Shown: piece by piece, positions 44,400 to 55,899 of the stretch | Layout of the letters: every line of letters begins with the position of its first letter | Position numbering within the stretch: the stretch's first letter is position 1 | Assembly: GCA_016748015.1 (NCBI GenBank) | Contig: JAAOMT010000034.1 | Span: 104,728 to 168,727 of the forward strand | Direction of reading: 5' to 3' | Source: Geosiphon pyriformis | Taxonomy: Eukaryota; Glomeromycota; Glomeromycetes; Archaeosporales; Geosiphonaceae | DNA length: 64,000 nucleotides | Notes under the pieces: generated by a model | Database searches by the model: none | What the model was told of the DNA's origin: nothing | The model's input: only the letters and a program-made list of their open reading frames with translations | Position numbers and translations under genes: made by a program

Positions 44400-46377
44400 G
44401 ATAGATTACTTGTGGCTGTGGTTGATATATTACTGGTGGCTGTGGTTGATAAACTGGAGTCTGATATACTGGTGCTTGATAAATTGGCTACTGCATTATT
44501 GGCAGGTAAGTGTTTTGATATTGTTCCTGATTTTGTTGATATCTTGGAGTTTGAAATTGGCAATCGGGGTTTCTGTATTGATTTTCCAATCGCTGGTGGT
44601 TATAAGCATTGCAGTTTGCTCTGATGTGCCCTTGTTTACCACAGTTGTGACAAACACACATCTCTGACTGCCATTGCTGATTGGGCAATGTTGAGGGATG
44701 CACTTGATTTTGGAAATGATTGTAGTTTCCTGGATTGCTGCATTATTGAGGTGGTTAATAAATTGTGCAATTGTTAGCTAAGTATCCTTCTAATTTCTGA
44801 TTAATTGAATCACTAAATTGTTTCAACTTGGAGTTCAATTCAGATGATTTGTTCATTACTAGATTAATGGCTTGAGTGTGGTTGGCCTCAGACTCAGCTG
44901 ATTCGAAATTTCTGACATATGTGACTGTATCTTGAAGGGTGTCTGAATGCAATGGGTGTATATGTTGTAAGATGCTGCTGCGCAGGCCATGGATAAACTG
45001 GTTGAAGATCTGTGGTGCTGTGAAATAGTTGGTGTCAATTGCCTGGATCTGGCACAGATTTCTATGGAAGCATCTCAGGTAAGTAGTGACTGCTTTAGTT
45101 TCTCCTTGCTTCATAGTGGTAAATATATTAACTAGATGGTTGATACTGTTATTGTTGCTAAAGTATCTTAAAAATTTCACTTTGAAAGCATTGAAGTTTT
45201 GTGGTTTATTGATCAAGCTCTGATACCATGAATTGGCAGTATCTTTGAGAAAGTAGGGAATGGCTTGCATTGCTCGGACGTCATTTCATTCATTAGTTGC
45301 AATGGCTTTTTCCACATCATTCAGCCATACTTGAGTGTCATCCTCTTCGCTGGTAAAATTATCTAGTTTTACAATTGGTGCATAGGTCATTGGATCTAAG
45401 TTGGATGGTTGTGGTGGCTGTTGAAGTGGTTGTTAATTTTGTTGAGGTGGTAGTTGAAATGGTTGCTATATGAGTTCAGCTATTGGATCAATTGGTAGTT
45501 GATCAATAATGATTACCAGAGATAAGTTTGGTTGATTAATTAGATCGAAGTTTCAATTATCCTGAGTTAGCGGTGTTTAAATATTCAGAGTTTCAACTTC
45601 CAAATTTACTGAATTTAAATTTTGCTGGTTCTGAAGATTCAGGGTTTCAAATTCCAGGTTTTCAGTAATTGGGTTCTGGTAAGTGAATTCTTGATCCTCA
45701 GTTTTTTTTTTTTCCTCTTCTTCTGATTCTGTTACCTCCCATGGATCAGAGATTCCAAAATCTGGTGAAAGTGGCAGTGATCAAATTCCTGATGGCATTG
45801 GTAATTGTAATTTAAATCCCTCGAAATATTCACTATATGGTCTTAATAATTCCACTTTCCTTTGTTTACTTTGGAATGAGAATCGTTCAAATGTTGATGT
45901 CGTGTTTGGTGTGGACACACCTGCAGATGAAATATTAATAGTGCTTCCGGGTGTGTGGTGATATGATAGATATGGTGGGGATTTAATTCTTTGTTTCTTC
46001 CAGGTTGGTAGTTGTATCTCTTTAGGCATTACTGCTGGTGTTTGTAACCTTCCTTTGCCTTTATCTGCATAAGTGATAAGAAATTGTTGTTGAGTGTACT
46101 TTTCAATAGTTTGGTTGATTTCTCTGATTATTGGTGTGAAACTATAGTTCCTTGGTAAGTTGGTGTGTTGGAATAATTCTGTGTAAAAGTTTTCTCTTGC
46201 TGCTTCAATATTAACTGTTCTTCCTAAGCATTCAGTGATTTTGTCATTAACGTAGAAGTTGAAGGCTGATTCGGCTGGGTAATGATTACTGTTTAATCCT
46301 AATTGTTGGCTGTATTGTTGAAACAAGAATTTCGCAAATCCTAAATGGTTTGCTCCTATAATTTCTGATTCTGCCAC
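44400..46377 (-). pseudogene. Element H gag
   Basis: Minus strand. Begins GTG GCA GAA at 46377 (AESEIIGANHLGFAKFLFQQY), with an upstream in-frame TAA and no ATG. N-domain open 45781-46377; Pro/Gln-rich linker with a few stops 45280-45780; capsid core open 44755-45270 (ANSWYQSLINKPQNF, TYLRCFHRNLCQIQAI, IFNQFIHGLRSSIL). The knuckle CHNCGKQGHIRANC at about 44610-44655 is intact. A Tyr/Gln/Pro-rich repeat (YQPQPPVIYQPQ) follows near 44400-44470. All in the frame used by protease to integrase. Confidence 0.92.
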
Positions 46378-46420
46378 TTTTGGTTTGTTCTTGTTGGTGC
46401 TAGTTCTCTGTAGAATTATA

Positions 46421-46437
46421 CCTTACAGGGAGCACCA
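46421..46437 (-). other. Primer binding site of element H
   Basis: TGGTGCTCCCTGTAAGG on the minus strand, two T bases after the LTR end. Same site as in D and E. Confidence 0.8.
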
Positions 46438-46439
46438 AA

Positions 46440-47366
46440 TGTTACAGGTAATTCTTTGGAATGTCGCGTAAATAACAAACCTGTAACTTGGTACTCAAAG
46501 CAATTGGTAACAATGATAATCTGAAGGTTTTTTATCTGAAGGTTTTTCAATTGAGTTCTTTGTATAATGAACAGAGATTCAATGGTAACAGTTTATTAAT
46601 AGTTTCCTGAAACTGTAGTTTCGTCAATTGCTTGCTCAGCTTGATGATTGATGATTCTTCTGGTATGATATTCTCTGTAAGTATATACCAGTGCTGTTTC
46701 CTGACATCAGTTCCTCTGTAAGTCCTCCAAAAGTAAGTATTGTTTAAGTAAATTTATTCCTCTGTAAGTTCTCCAAGAGTAAGTATTTTTTAAGTAAGTT
46801 TTATTCCTCCATAAGTTCTCCAAGAGTAAATCCTTTAATCAAGTTAGTAGACAACAAAGAAAATAAAGAAAAGATAAAAAAGAAAATAAGAAATAAGCCA
46901 AGGCAATTTGCAAGTTAGTATCCTGTCAATAGCCATGATCAAGAACTATTGTTCTAGTATGGTTAAGTATCCGTTACTATCAACATAAAGTGTTGATAAT
47001 AAAGAATAGATTTGAAATAGTAAATATTTATTTATTTGAGAATTGTGGTAACTAAGCTAAGGATTTTTGGTGTCAATTTTTTTTTTCTGCTTCTAATGCT
47101 ACTACTATATATACATATTTGAGATTCTTCAATTCTTCAATTCTTTGCAACAGGAATTCTGGAATTCCTGAAATCCTGCAATTCCTGATGAGAGAAATTC
47201 TGAAATTCTAGAATCCTGTAATTCCTTGTCAGAAAATCTTGAAATTCCTGAAATCCTGTAATTCCTCTGAGAAGAATCTTGGAATTCTATATTTACTATA
47301 TCTACATCTGATTGGCTAATATCTATTGACTAATAATACTATATTTCCTATATTCTATGAGTAACA
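46440..47366 (-). repeat. Element H 5' LTR
   Basis: Minus-strand LTR next to the PBS. Plus-strand start TGTTACAGG, end GAGTAACA. GAATTCC-type palindromic array near 47150-47290 and TATA-like box near 47110. It keeps CGCG at about 46465 where the 3' LTR has TGTG. Followed by target copy ATGT (47367-47370). Confidence 0.92.
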
Positions 47367-48715
47367 ATGTACTGTATATTTGAATGATGCAAGTTCTATT
47401 TTCCATCTCATATGGCAATCATCTCCAAATTCTTGCTTTTTAATTAATGTTAATCTTTTGTGATCTGTGTATATGTTAAATTTCTGGTTTAAGTATTCCT
47501 TTCATTTCATGACTTCCCAATAGATTGCTAAGTGTTCTAATGCTAATATTCCATAGTTTTTTTCTACTGGATGTTCTCTTCTATCTGGTTTTTTTTGAAA
47601 TAATACTGCTTCCAATGCTTGACTTGATATATCAATAGTGATTATAAATGGCTTGCTATGATCTGGATAGATCAGTACTAAAGCTTGGATAAGCTTTCTT
47701 TTTAATATATCAAAAGCTTTTTGCTGGTTTTCTATTTATTTATATTTGGTGTTTTTTGTTTGGAGCTAATATAATAGCTAAGCCAGTTTGAAAAAGTATT
47801 TAATGAAGCAACAGTAGTAACCCACAAATCCCAAAAATGCTTGTAGTTTAGTCAAGTTGGTGGATACTAGAAAGTTTTTAACTATCTCAATTTTGCCTGA
47901 ATCTATTTTAATTTTATCTTTACTTACAATATGTTCCAAGAATTTTAATTTCATTTTGCCAAAGAAGCATTTAGTAGTATTTAACTTTAATTTTATTCAT
48001 CTTAGTCTTTCAAATATTTGTTGTAAATAATAAAGATAGTTATCAAATGTTTTTGAAAATACATTGGTGTCATTTAAGTAGACTACTACTGATTTTCATA
48101 GCAGTCCAGTATAAACAATTTCCATAAGCTGTTGAAATATGGCAGGAGCATTCATCAAGCCAAATGGCATAACTTCAAATTCAAAATTTTTTTCTTGAGT
48201 TGTAAAAGCCATTTTCTCCTTGTCTTTTGGTTTTATGGCTACTTGTTAGTAACCACTGTCTAAGTCTAAAGTTGAGAACTATTTCTTCCTTCCAAAAGCA
48301 TCGAAAAGTTCTTGGATCTTTAGAGTTGGGTAGCTATCTCCTTTGGTTATTTTATTAAGTTTCTGGTAATTCACACAAAAGTGGATTTTTCTATTTTTCT
48401 TCTGGACTAGTACTACTGGTGACAATTATAGACTTATTAATGGTTGAATTAATCTGTTATCTGACATCTGATTGATTTCTTGACAAATAATTTCATGGCT
48501 GGCTGGTGGTACTTGGTATGCTTTTTGTTTGATTGGCATTGCATCTTCAGTCTTGATCTGGTGCTGAATTATGTCAGTTCTGCCAAATTTATTTTCACTG
48601 ACAAAGATTTTATTGAAATTGTTGAGTAATATTTTAAGCTGCATACATTGTAGTGAGTCTAGATTTTCCAAGTTTATCTGTTCTAATTGTTTTGGTTAGA
48701 GCAAATAACATTCTT
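47367..48715 (-). pseudogene. Element G reverse transcriptase and RNase H (part)
   Basis: Minus strand. RT start open at 48426-48671 (DIIQHQIKTEDAMPIKQ). VNYQKLN near 48370, TLDLDSGY near 48260, MPFGLMNAPAIFQQLM near 48160. The active site near 48065-48080 reads YLNDTN, with the first catalytic Asp changed to Asn. RNase H blocks follow to 47371 and continue at 37086-37048. Many stops. Confidence 0.9.
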
Positions 48716-48716
48716 C

Positions 48717-49540
48717 TCATTTGTATATTGTTTGTGATGTAATATCCACATATTTACACAGTTGTAGAAAGTCTGAAATGGGATTTGGTAATTGTTCTTC
48801 AACTTCAGTGCTTAGATATCTAATAGTAGTTTCTTTTGGTATCTTGAGAACATTTTCTGTTGTATTGTAGATGGAAATTTTAATATGTTTCAGGCTTTTG
48901 GCTGGTATGTAAAGATTGGTAAGTCCAATTTTTTCTGATTTACAAATGATAGTTTTTACTTCAAAAATCTGAGCTTGATCTTTTACTTTCCTTTTTATGG
49001 CTAACATGTACTGGTTATATAGTGGAATAGAAACTAATTGATGGGTGGAGATAATTTCTTTCTTGTCAACAATTTTTTCCTTTGCCATATTAACTAGTAT
49101 GTCTATTCTATTTATGGATCTAAATCTCTGTATTTTTCTTGCTGTTATCCCTAATTCCTCTCTTTTTCTCATTGATACTAATTGAGCTATTTTAACCAGA
49201 GACAGAAATATTGTCTGTGCTATCTTTTTATTTGGCTCTATTGTATAGATCTTTTCTGAATTGTTTTGTAGCATAGTCATAATATTTCTTATATATCTAG
49301 CATTAATTATTCCTCCTCTAATATTAATCGTTTTTTTCATTAAACTACTCTTCAATGCTAGTTAAACTATTGTTGTTGCTGAAATTTCCAGTGCTAATTT
49401 TAAATCAATACAAGTACATAAGTGTGGTTTTAATTTTATGGCTTCTTTTTCTGGATATCTTAAATCAAACTCTGCATCTGTATAATGTGTACATTTAGGC
49501 ATTATACTTTCATTATTATTGCTGAACCATTTAAGTTTCT
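48717..49540 (-). pseudogene. dut-like: Element G dUTPase domain
   Basis: Minus strand, in two open pieces divided by a stop at about 49360. Motif 1 DAEFDLRYPEK, motif 2 ALKSSLMKK (decayed), motif 3 GIINARYIRNI with the catalytic Asp changed to Asn, motif 4 IEPNKKIAQTIF, motif 5 lost (KIQRFRSINR). The linker to RT follows (NLYIPAKSLKHIKISIYN). Certainly inactive, but it shows the domain was part of this family before the copies diverged. Confidence 0.88.
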
Positions 49541-50440
49541 GCTCCTTGGTAAAGTCAGAAAGCACAATATATTGTTTTAGGTTTGAATCAAAGTCTGAAT
49601 TATTGTTATTTTTATTGCCATTTTGAATGGAGCTGGAACTATTATTTTCATTGTTGTTATTGTCAGAGTTTAAATTGGAATTGAACTGTAATTCTGATTC
49701 CAATATACAGCTGTTGATTGGTTTGTCTTTCTCTGAGATTGTGTAGATTATGCATGATGGTAGATTGTAAATGAGATTACACTCATTACAATACTGAAAA
49801 TCACATAAAATCAAACAATGATTACATAATTGGGTGTTTATTTCTTTCAAGCACTGTTCTTGCTCTTTTTTTGTTGATGCCAAATTCTGGTAATGCTCAT
49901 AGAATTCCTCTGGACCTGTCTTAATATCTAAAAATGCATCTGGATTGGAGATAAGAATAATATTGACTGGTTCTAAAGAATTGTTCTTTATCTCCAGGAT
50001 CTTATTGGGCAAAGCACCTTCCACTTTGGTGTTAGTCATTTACCAGATCTCATCTTCATTGTGTGGATAGTCATTTAAGCAAGAGATCACTTAGTGTCAT
50101 GTGGCAGTAATAGATGTGTCACAACTAATCCAGTTGTTTATGAGAATTGTGTACTAACATAAAGCATTACATGTTTTTTCTCAACCAAGAATGTCATTCT
50201 ACATTCCTTTATTGAGTAATTGTTTATTACAAGCGAGACATGGTTTGTTGTTCTACTTGTTCTGTCTTTTTGGATAGCCATAGCATTCTTAATAGCATGG
50301 TTTGCAATAATAATGTGTTCTAGTTCAGTAGTCTTTGTTAGGTGCTATTTATGTTTCCATAAAGGATAGTTTCTTGTCACAATCTTAACATTTGAAAGAA
50401 ATATATAGTGACTTCTTGATGGGTTTATGTAAGTATAATT
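49540..50440 (-). pseudogene. Element G Cys-rich module
   Basis: Minus strand. The first cluster is decayed (near 50215-50400, CLACNKQLLNK recognisable). The second cluster, LCNHCLILCDFQYCNEC, is intact in the open stretch 49362-50039, followed by LIYNLPSCIIYTI and a Ser/Asn-rich linker. Order and spacing match C, D and H. Confidence 0.7.
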
Positions 50441-50679
50441 GTTTCTAGTCATTGGTTATTTCTTCTGTGGCTGTGGTTTCTTTGGGTTTATCTTTTTTTT
50501 TCTTTTTTTCTTGTTGTCTCAAAAGAGTACTGGTGGCAGTTTGTTGTGATTAATGTTAGTTCATAAGACTTGATAGGCTTCCCAGGTAGGTTTGTTTTTT
50601 TTTTCAAATTAATTAGCAGTGCTGATGTGATGTGTGGTTTGAAATAACCACATGTGACTGGTATCTAAGTGTGATGTTC

Positions 50680-51153
50680 ATTTTGGCTGAGTTGTAATTC
50701 CTAAATGGTCCAATTGAGTATGGCATTTGCTTTGATCAGCCAGTCATTTCCAATGAAAGCTTGGTATTGAGTGGTTTTTATGCTTAGGATCTTAATAGAA
50801 ATAGTGATACCATTGATTTCAAAAGGGAAGTTGTTGATTTCACTGATTAGAGTCTTTGTTGCTCTATTAGTGGTAATAATTTTGGTACTGGCAGTGCAAT
50901 CAACTTAGCAACTTAATTGGTCCATGAATTGTTAGATGATGATGCTGTCTGCTGATCTACTATCAAATATCAGTTTAATAGACTGACTATCAACTTTGGC
51001 ATCAGTGTATATCATGGTAATGGGTTTTGCATTAAGGGCAGCTCCATTAAAAAGAGGTATTTTTTTTGGTTTTTCTATTTCAAAGGGAAAAATTGCTACT
51101 AATAATTCATCATTAGTAATGGTTACTAATAGGATGTTATTAGTAAATGACAT
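50680..51153 (-). pseudogene. Element G aspartic protease, active site altered
   Basis: Minus strand, open 50932-51153. The active site reads LIFDSRSADSIII: the Gly of DSG has become Arg. Homology continues after a stop to about 50700 (QAFIGNDWLIKANAILDW). Confidence 0.85.
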
Positions 51154-51239
51154 TTGGTTAGTGTCTTAATTGTTGGTTTGGTTATTTTCTGGAGTCACAA
51201 GAAGACTTAAATAGTTTTGAGAATTCAGGTTTTGAGCAT

Positions 51240-53290
51240 ATCTGGTTCCTAAATTCTACTAATTGTGGGTTTAATAAACTGGGGATCAGTTAATGGACTA
51301 CTATTGCCGATTTCTAGTTTTGCTGAATAGTTTTTGGCTTTTGATTTCCAGTAGGCACTATTATTTGTGGTAGTGTTTAGATTTGCTGAAGTTGATAAAT
51401 TATTTGTGGCTGTAGTTGATAAACAACTGGTGCTGGGGTTTGATAAATAGATGGTTGATAAATTGGCTGCTGTGTTATTAGTAAGTAATTTGGTTAATAT
51501 GGTTTTGAATTTGGTTGATAATTCAGAGTTTGAAACCAGCAATCAGGGTTTCAATATTGATTTCCCAATTATTGGTCATTTAAGCAGTTGTAACAGTCAA
51601 TTTGTAAGTGTTCTTGTTTATTACAATAATAGCAATTATGCATTTCAGTTTGCCATTGCTGATTGATGAATAATAATGGACATGACTGATGTTGGGAACA
51701 ATTTGTATTTCCTTGATTATTGTATCATTGTGGAGATTGATAAATGACTTAATTGTTAGCTAAGTATCTCTCTAATTTCTGATTGATTGAGTTGCTGAAT
51801 TGCTTTAACTTGGAATCCAAGTCAAATGATCTGTTTATTACTAAATTTATGGCTTGAACATAGTTGGCTTTTAATTCAGTAGCTTCAAAATCTCTGGCAT
51901 GAGTAACTGCAGCTTGAAAGTTAGCTGGATGTAATGAGCATACATATTGTAGAATGCTGCTGCATAATCCATGGATAAATTGATTCAAGATTTAAGCTAC
52001 AGTGAAATAATTAGCATCAATGGCTTAGATTTAGTGCAAGTTTCTGTAGAAGCATCCTAAGTAAGTAGTAACTGTTTTAGTTTCTCTTTGTTTAATGATG
52101 GTAAAGGTATTAACTAAGCAATTAATACTATTATTGTTGCTAAAATATTGTAGGAACTCAAGCTTAAATGTGTTGAAATCTTGAAGTTTGTTGGCCAGGC
52201 TTTGATACTATGAATTGACCATATTTTGGAAAAAGTATAAAATGGCTTGAAGTGCTCTGGCATCATTTCATTCATTGGCTGTAATGGCTTTTTCCAAATT
52301 ATTCAGCTATACTTGCACATTATCTTCTTTACCAATGAATTTTTTAATCTTGGCAATTGGTGCATATGTTATTGGTTGTTGTTGTGATAATTGTTGGAGT
52401 GATTGTTACAGTTGTTGTTAATATGGTACTTGCAGCTGTTGAATTGGTTCAGCAATTAGTTTAATTGGTGGCTAATTGATCATGATTACTAAAGGTAAGT
52501 ATTGCTAATTAATTATGTCAGGGTTTGAATTGTTCTGTTTTTTCTGAATTTGGATATTTGGGGTTTCAACTTCCAGGTTTTTTACAATTAGGTTTTGGTA
52601 ATTAAATTCCTGATTGTCATCTTCCTCCAAAAACTCATGGTTTCAAAATCTGGTGGAGATGATGGTAATTAAAATTCTGATGGTGTTGGCAATTAAGATT
52701 TAAATTTTTTAAAATATTTGCTATAGATTCCTAATAGGTTGGTTTTTAATTGTTTACTTTAGAATAGTATTTATGCTAATAGTGTTTTCACATTTGATGT
52801 AAACACACCTGCTGATAAGATGTTGATAGTGTTTTCAGGTGTATAGTGGTATGATGAATTGGTTGGTAATTCAAGTCTTGTTTTTTTCCAAGTGAGTGGT
52901 TGTATTCTTTGAAGTGTTACTGCTGGTGTTTGTAGTTTTCCTTTGCCTTTGTATGTATAGGTAATTGGATATTTTTGTTGAGTGTGATTTTCAATTTTCC
53001 TATTGATTTCAGTGAGAATTGCTATAAAGTTATAATTTACTGGTAAGTTGGTATTTTGAATTAATTCATTGTAAAAATTTCTTTTTGCTGAATTAGTTTT
53101 TACTAGTACTCTTAGCAAATATAAGATTCTTTTATTGACATAGAAATTAAAAACTGATTTTGTTAATAGATAATTGTTGGTTAATTTCAAGTATTAACAA
53201 TAGTGTTGAAATAAGAATTTGGCAAATTCTAAATGGTTTGTCCCTATTTTTTTTGGTTCTGCCACTTTTGGATAGTTGTTTATTGGTACT
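51240..53290 (-). pseudogene. Element G gag
   Basis: Minus strand. Starts near GTG GCA GAA at about 53265; N-domain open 52771-53190 (KSVFNFYVNKRILYLL); linker with stops; capsid core partly open 51749-51988 (NQFIHGLCSSILQYV). The knuckle CYYCNKQEHLQIDC lies near 51590-51640. Closest in wording to the D gag. PBS of G is at 53310-53326 (TGGTGCTCCCTATGAGA). Confidence 0.85.
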
Positions 53291-53328
53291 GGTTTTCTGT
53301 AAGATTATATCTCATAGGGAGCACCAAA

Positions 53329-54084
53329 TATTACAAGTGATTATTTGGGGTCTCAAATCAAATAACAAACCTGTAACTTGGTACTCAATAGCTGTAATTG
53401 ATAGTGATGTCTAAAAGTTTTACAATCTGAAGATTTTGGTTAAGTTTTTTGTATAATAGACAGAGATTCGATGATGTGCAATTCTTTTGTAATGAGTTTT
53501 TCAATTTTTTTTTTCAGCTTGGTGGCCAGTTTATTTTGGCAGTTATGCTTTTTTGGTAAGCTATCCAATTTTTACTTTATACACTTCTATTCAGATCTTT
53601 TACCAGGCTATCTGTGACATCAATAACTTAGTGTTTAATTTTTTAATCAATTAGTAAACAACAACAGAAATACAAAATACAAAAGAAAAAATAAAAAAAT
53701 AATATATAAGCCAAGACAATAAAATTAGTATTCTATTAATAGCTGTGATTAAGAGCTATTGTTCCAACATAATCAAATATTTAATACTATCAACATGAAG
53801 TATTAATAATAAAAAAGTAATTTAGATGGTAAACAATTATTTATTAATATTGATAATTTTAATAGAAATGTAGTAATAAAAAGGTTTTGGTTATTATTCT
53901 GTCTTTTTTGTTTTTAACGCTCTTACTATATATATATATAATTTAGGTTTTACAAGATTGCTCACATTCCCAAGCAATGTGCTATAATTTCTTAAACAAT
54001 GTGCTCATATGCTAACTACTACTCTTTTATTGGTCTATCTGTTTTCTTATTCTTTCTCTTTATATGTTTTCTTTATAAGTAACA
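53329..54084 (-). repeat. Element G 5' LTR
   Basis: Minus-strand LTR; plus-strand end AAGTAACA at 54077-54084, start TATTACAAG (decayed TGTTAC). Short palindromic block near 53960-54010 and a TATA-like run near 53925. Its partner 3' LTR is not in the window. Confidence 0.88.
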
Positions 54085-54231
54085 CCAAGAAAAAATCTTT
54101 AACAATAGTTGTTAGTTTTATAAATTGACTGATAAAAAAACATTGTTTTACAGTTTGGCTTAGTAGATCTAAATTTAGAACTAAGATTAAAAAAACTGGT
54201 TTAATAAGAGATAACAATATAGTATTTGGTC
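54085..54231. other. AT-rich flank between element G and the left hAT copy
   Basis: About 150 bp with no recognisable gene. Its last eight bases, TATTTGGT, resemble AATTTGGT at 57651-57658 and may be the left copy of an 8-bp hAT target duplication. Confidence 0.5.
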
Positions 54232-55499
54232 TAGTTAGAGTTTTAATTAAATTAAACCAAATTAAACTTTGAGTTTTATTCAAGTTTGGTTCAAATTATA
54301 AACTGAATCAATTTTTCAAAGTAAGTTTGGTTTAAGTTTAACATTAAATTTTTTTGACAAGTTTAAGTTTGGTTTGAAGTTCATAAACTTGTTTAAGTTT
54401 AATAAAATTAAAAAAAAATATAACTTGTACTATTTGTTTATTAATTATTATTTTGTTTAATTATTATAATTAGTTAAAAAAATATATAAAATTATACTTA
54501 TATAACAATTTTACTTTTCAACTTATCAAAATAAATTTATTGTTGGTATTATTTAATGTTATCAAAAATTCAAAATCCAAAATAATAAAATTTAATAACC
54601 CAAATAATTCAAATATTAATATATTTGGTAAACACAGTTTTTAAAATAAAATATAAAACTATTTTAATAAGTTTAAGTGAACAAAAGAAAAAAAAACAGC
54701 TAAATATATGGTCTTAAAATGTGTACATAAACCATTTTCTTGTGAAATTATGAGCACTATTAAACTCTTATGATATTATTAAAAAACTTTTCACTAAACA
54801 AAATATGTTATAATAAAAAAATATTATAAAAAAAAACAAAATGTTTAGAAAAATTGTAAGTTAATTGAAAAAATGTTTTAATGGATGAAGTTGCTATTTT
54901 TTTATAATTTTTGGCTAATCTAACTAGAAAACTGCTTTAGTTTTTTGTAGTAATTTCTATTAAAATTAATAATAAAAAACTTTGTAACATAATTACTATT
55001 TGGCTTATCAATTGGCAACAACTACTTTTTATAGTAAAAGACTCTAAATTAATCAAAATATTCTAATATTTGAACTTTATTTTTCAATCTGTTTGTGCTG
55101 ATGTAATTAAAAATAGAGTTATAAAACTTTATGTCTTAAATAAACAAAAATTAAAAGTAAGTACTACTTTTATTATAAAATGTCTCTTTTTTTTATTTAT
55201 ATTTATAATATAATAGATATACTTAAGTACAATCAAGTTCAAAATTTTTTTTATATAAGATCTCTAACCATTTTCCAATAATAAAGCTTTTGTTTCTATT
55301 ATCACTTATTATATTAATAACAATTGAGATTTTTAACAAACAATAATTGATTTTAAATTAATAAATAAATGATATAATAAAATAAATATTACAAACAGAT
55401 TTTTTAAAATAATAAAAAATTAAAAAATTACATTAAAGATATGTATATATATTCTTACATGAATTTAGATTAGTTAATAGTCAATAATAAAATCAATAT

Positions 55500-55850
55500 A
55501 CTATACAGCATATTAGTATTATCTGAAACTTAGAATTATTATAATGTTTATATTATTAAAAATTATGTTTTTTTAATGTTGACTTAAATTGGTTTTTATT
55601 ATTGCCTTAAAGCTGAATTTTTAGCATTAGCATTATTTGAGACTTAAAGTTATTATAATATTGATATCATTAAAATTTATGTTTTCTTAATATTAACTTA
55701 AATTGGTTTTTATTATTTCTTAAAGCTGAATTTTTAGCATTAGTATTATCTGAAGCTTAGAATTATCACAATGTTCATATTATTAAAATTTATGTTTTCT
55801 TAATATTGGTTTTTATTATTGTTTCAAACTAAATTTTCAGCCAAAAAAAT
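55500..55850 (+). repeat. Tandem triplication of about 110-120 bp inside the hAT remnant
   Basis: Three imperfect copies of a block containing TTATGTTTTCTTAATATT, TTGGTTTTTATTATTG and AAGCTGAATTTTTAGCATTA. The inverted partner copies are at about 63350-63660, so the triplication predates the second copy. Confidence 0.8.
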
Positions 55851-55899
55851 TTAAAAAAATTTAAAAAAAAATTATATTTACCCTTTTTTTTATATAAGT

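Larger units (their letters stand above)
37087..47366 (-). mobile_element. Element H: full-length dUTPase-bearing Ty3/gypsy element, best preserved
   Basis: A 10,280-bp element with LTRs 37087-38025 and 46440-47366, PBS, polypurine tract and target duplication ATGT. From 46377 to about 39300 gag, protease, Cys-rich, dUTPase, RT, RNase H and integrase stay in one frame, broken only by point stops. Protease DSG, RT YLDD, the RNase H Asp/Glu/Asp blocks and the dUTPase Asp are intact; the integrase Glu is lost. It inserted into RNase H of element G. Confidence 0.94.
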
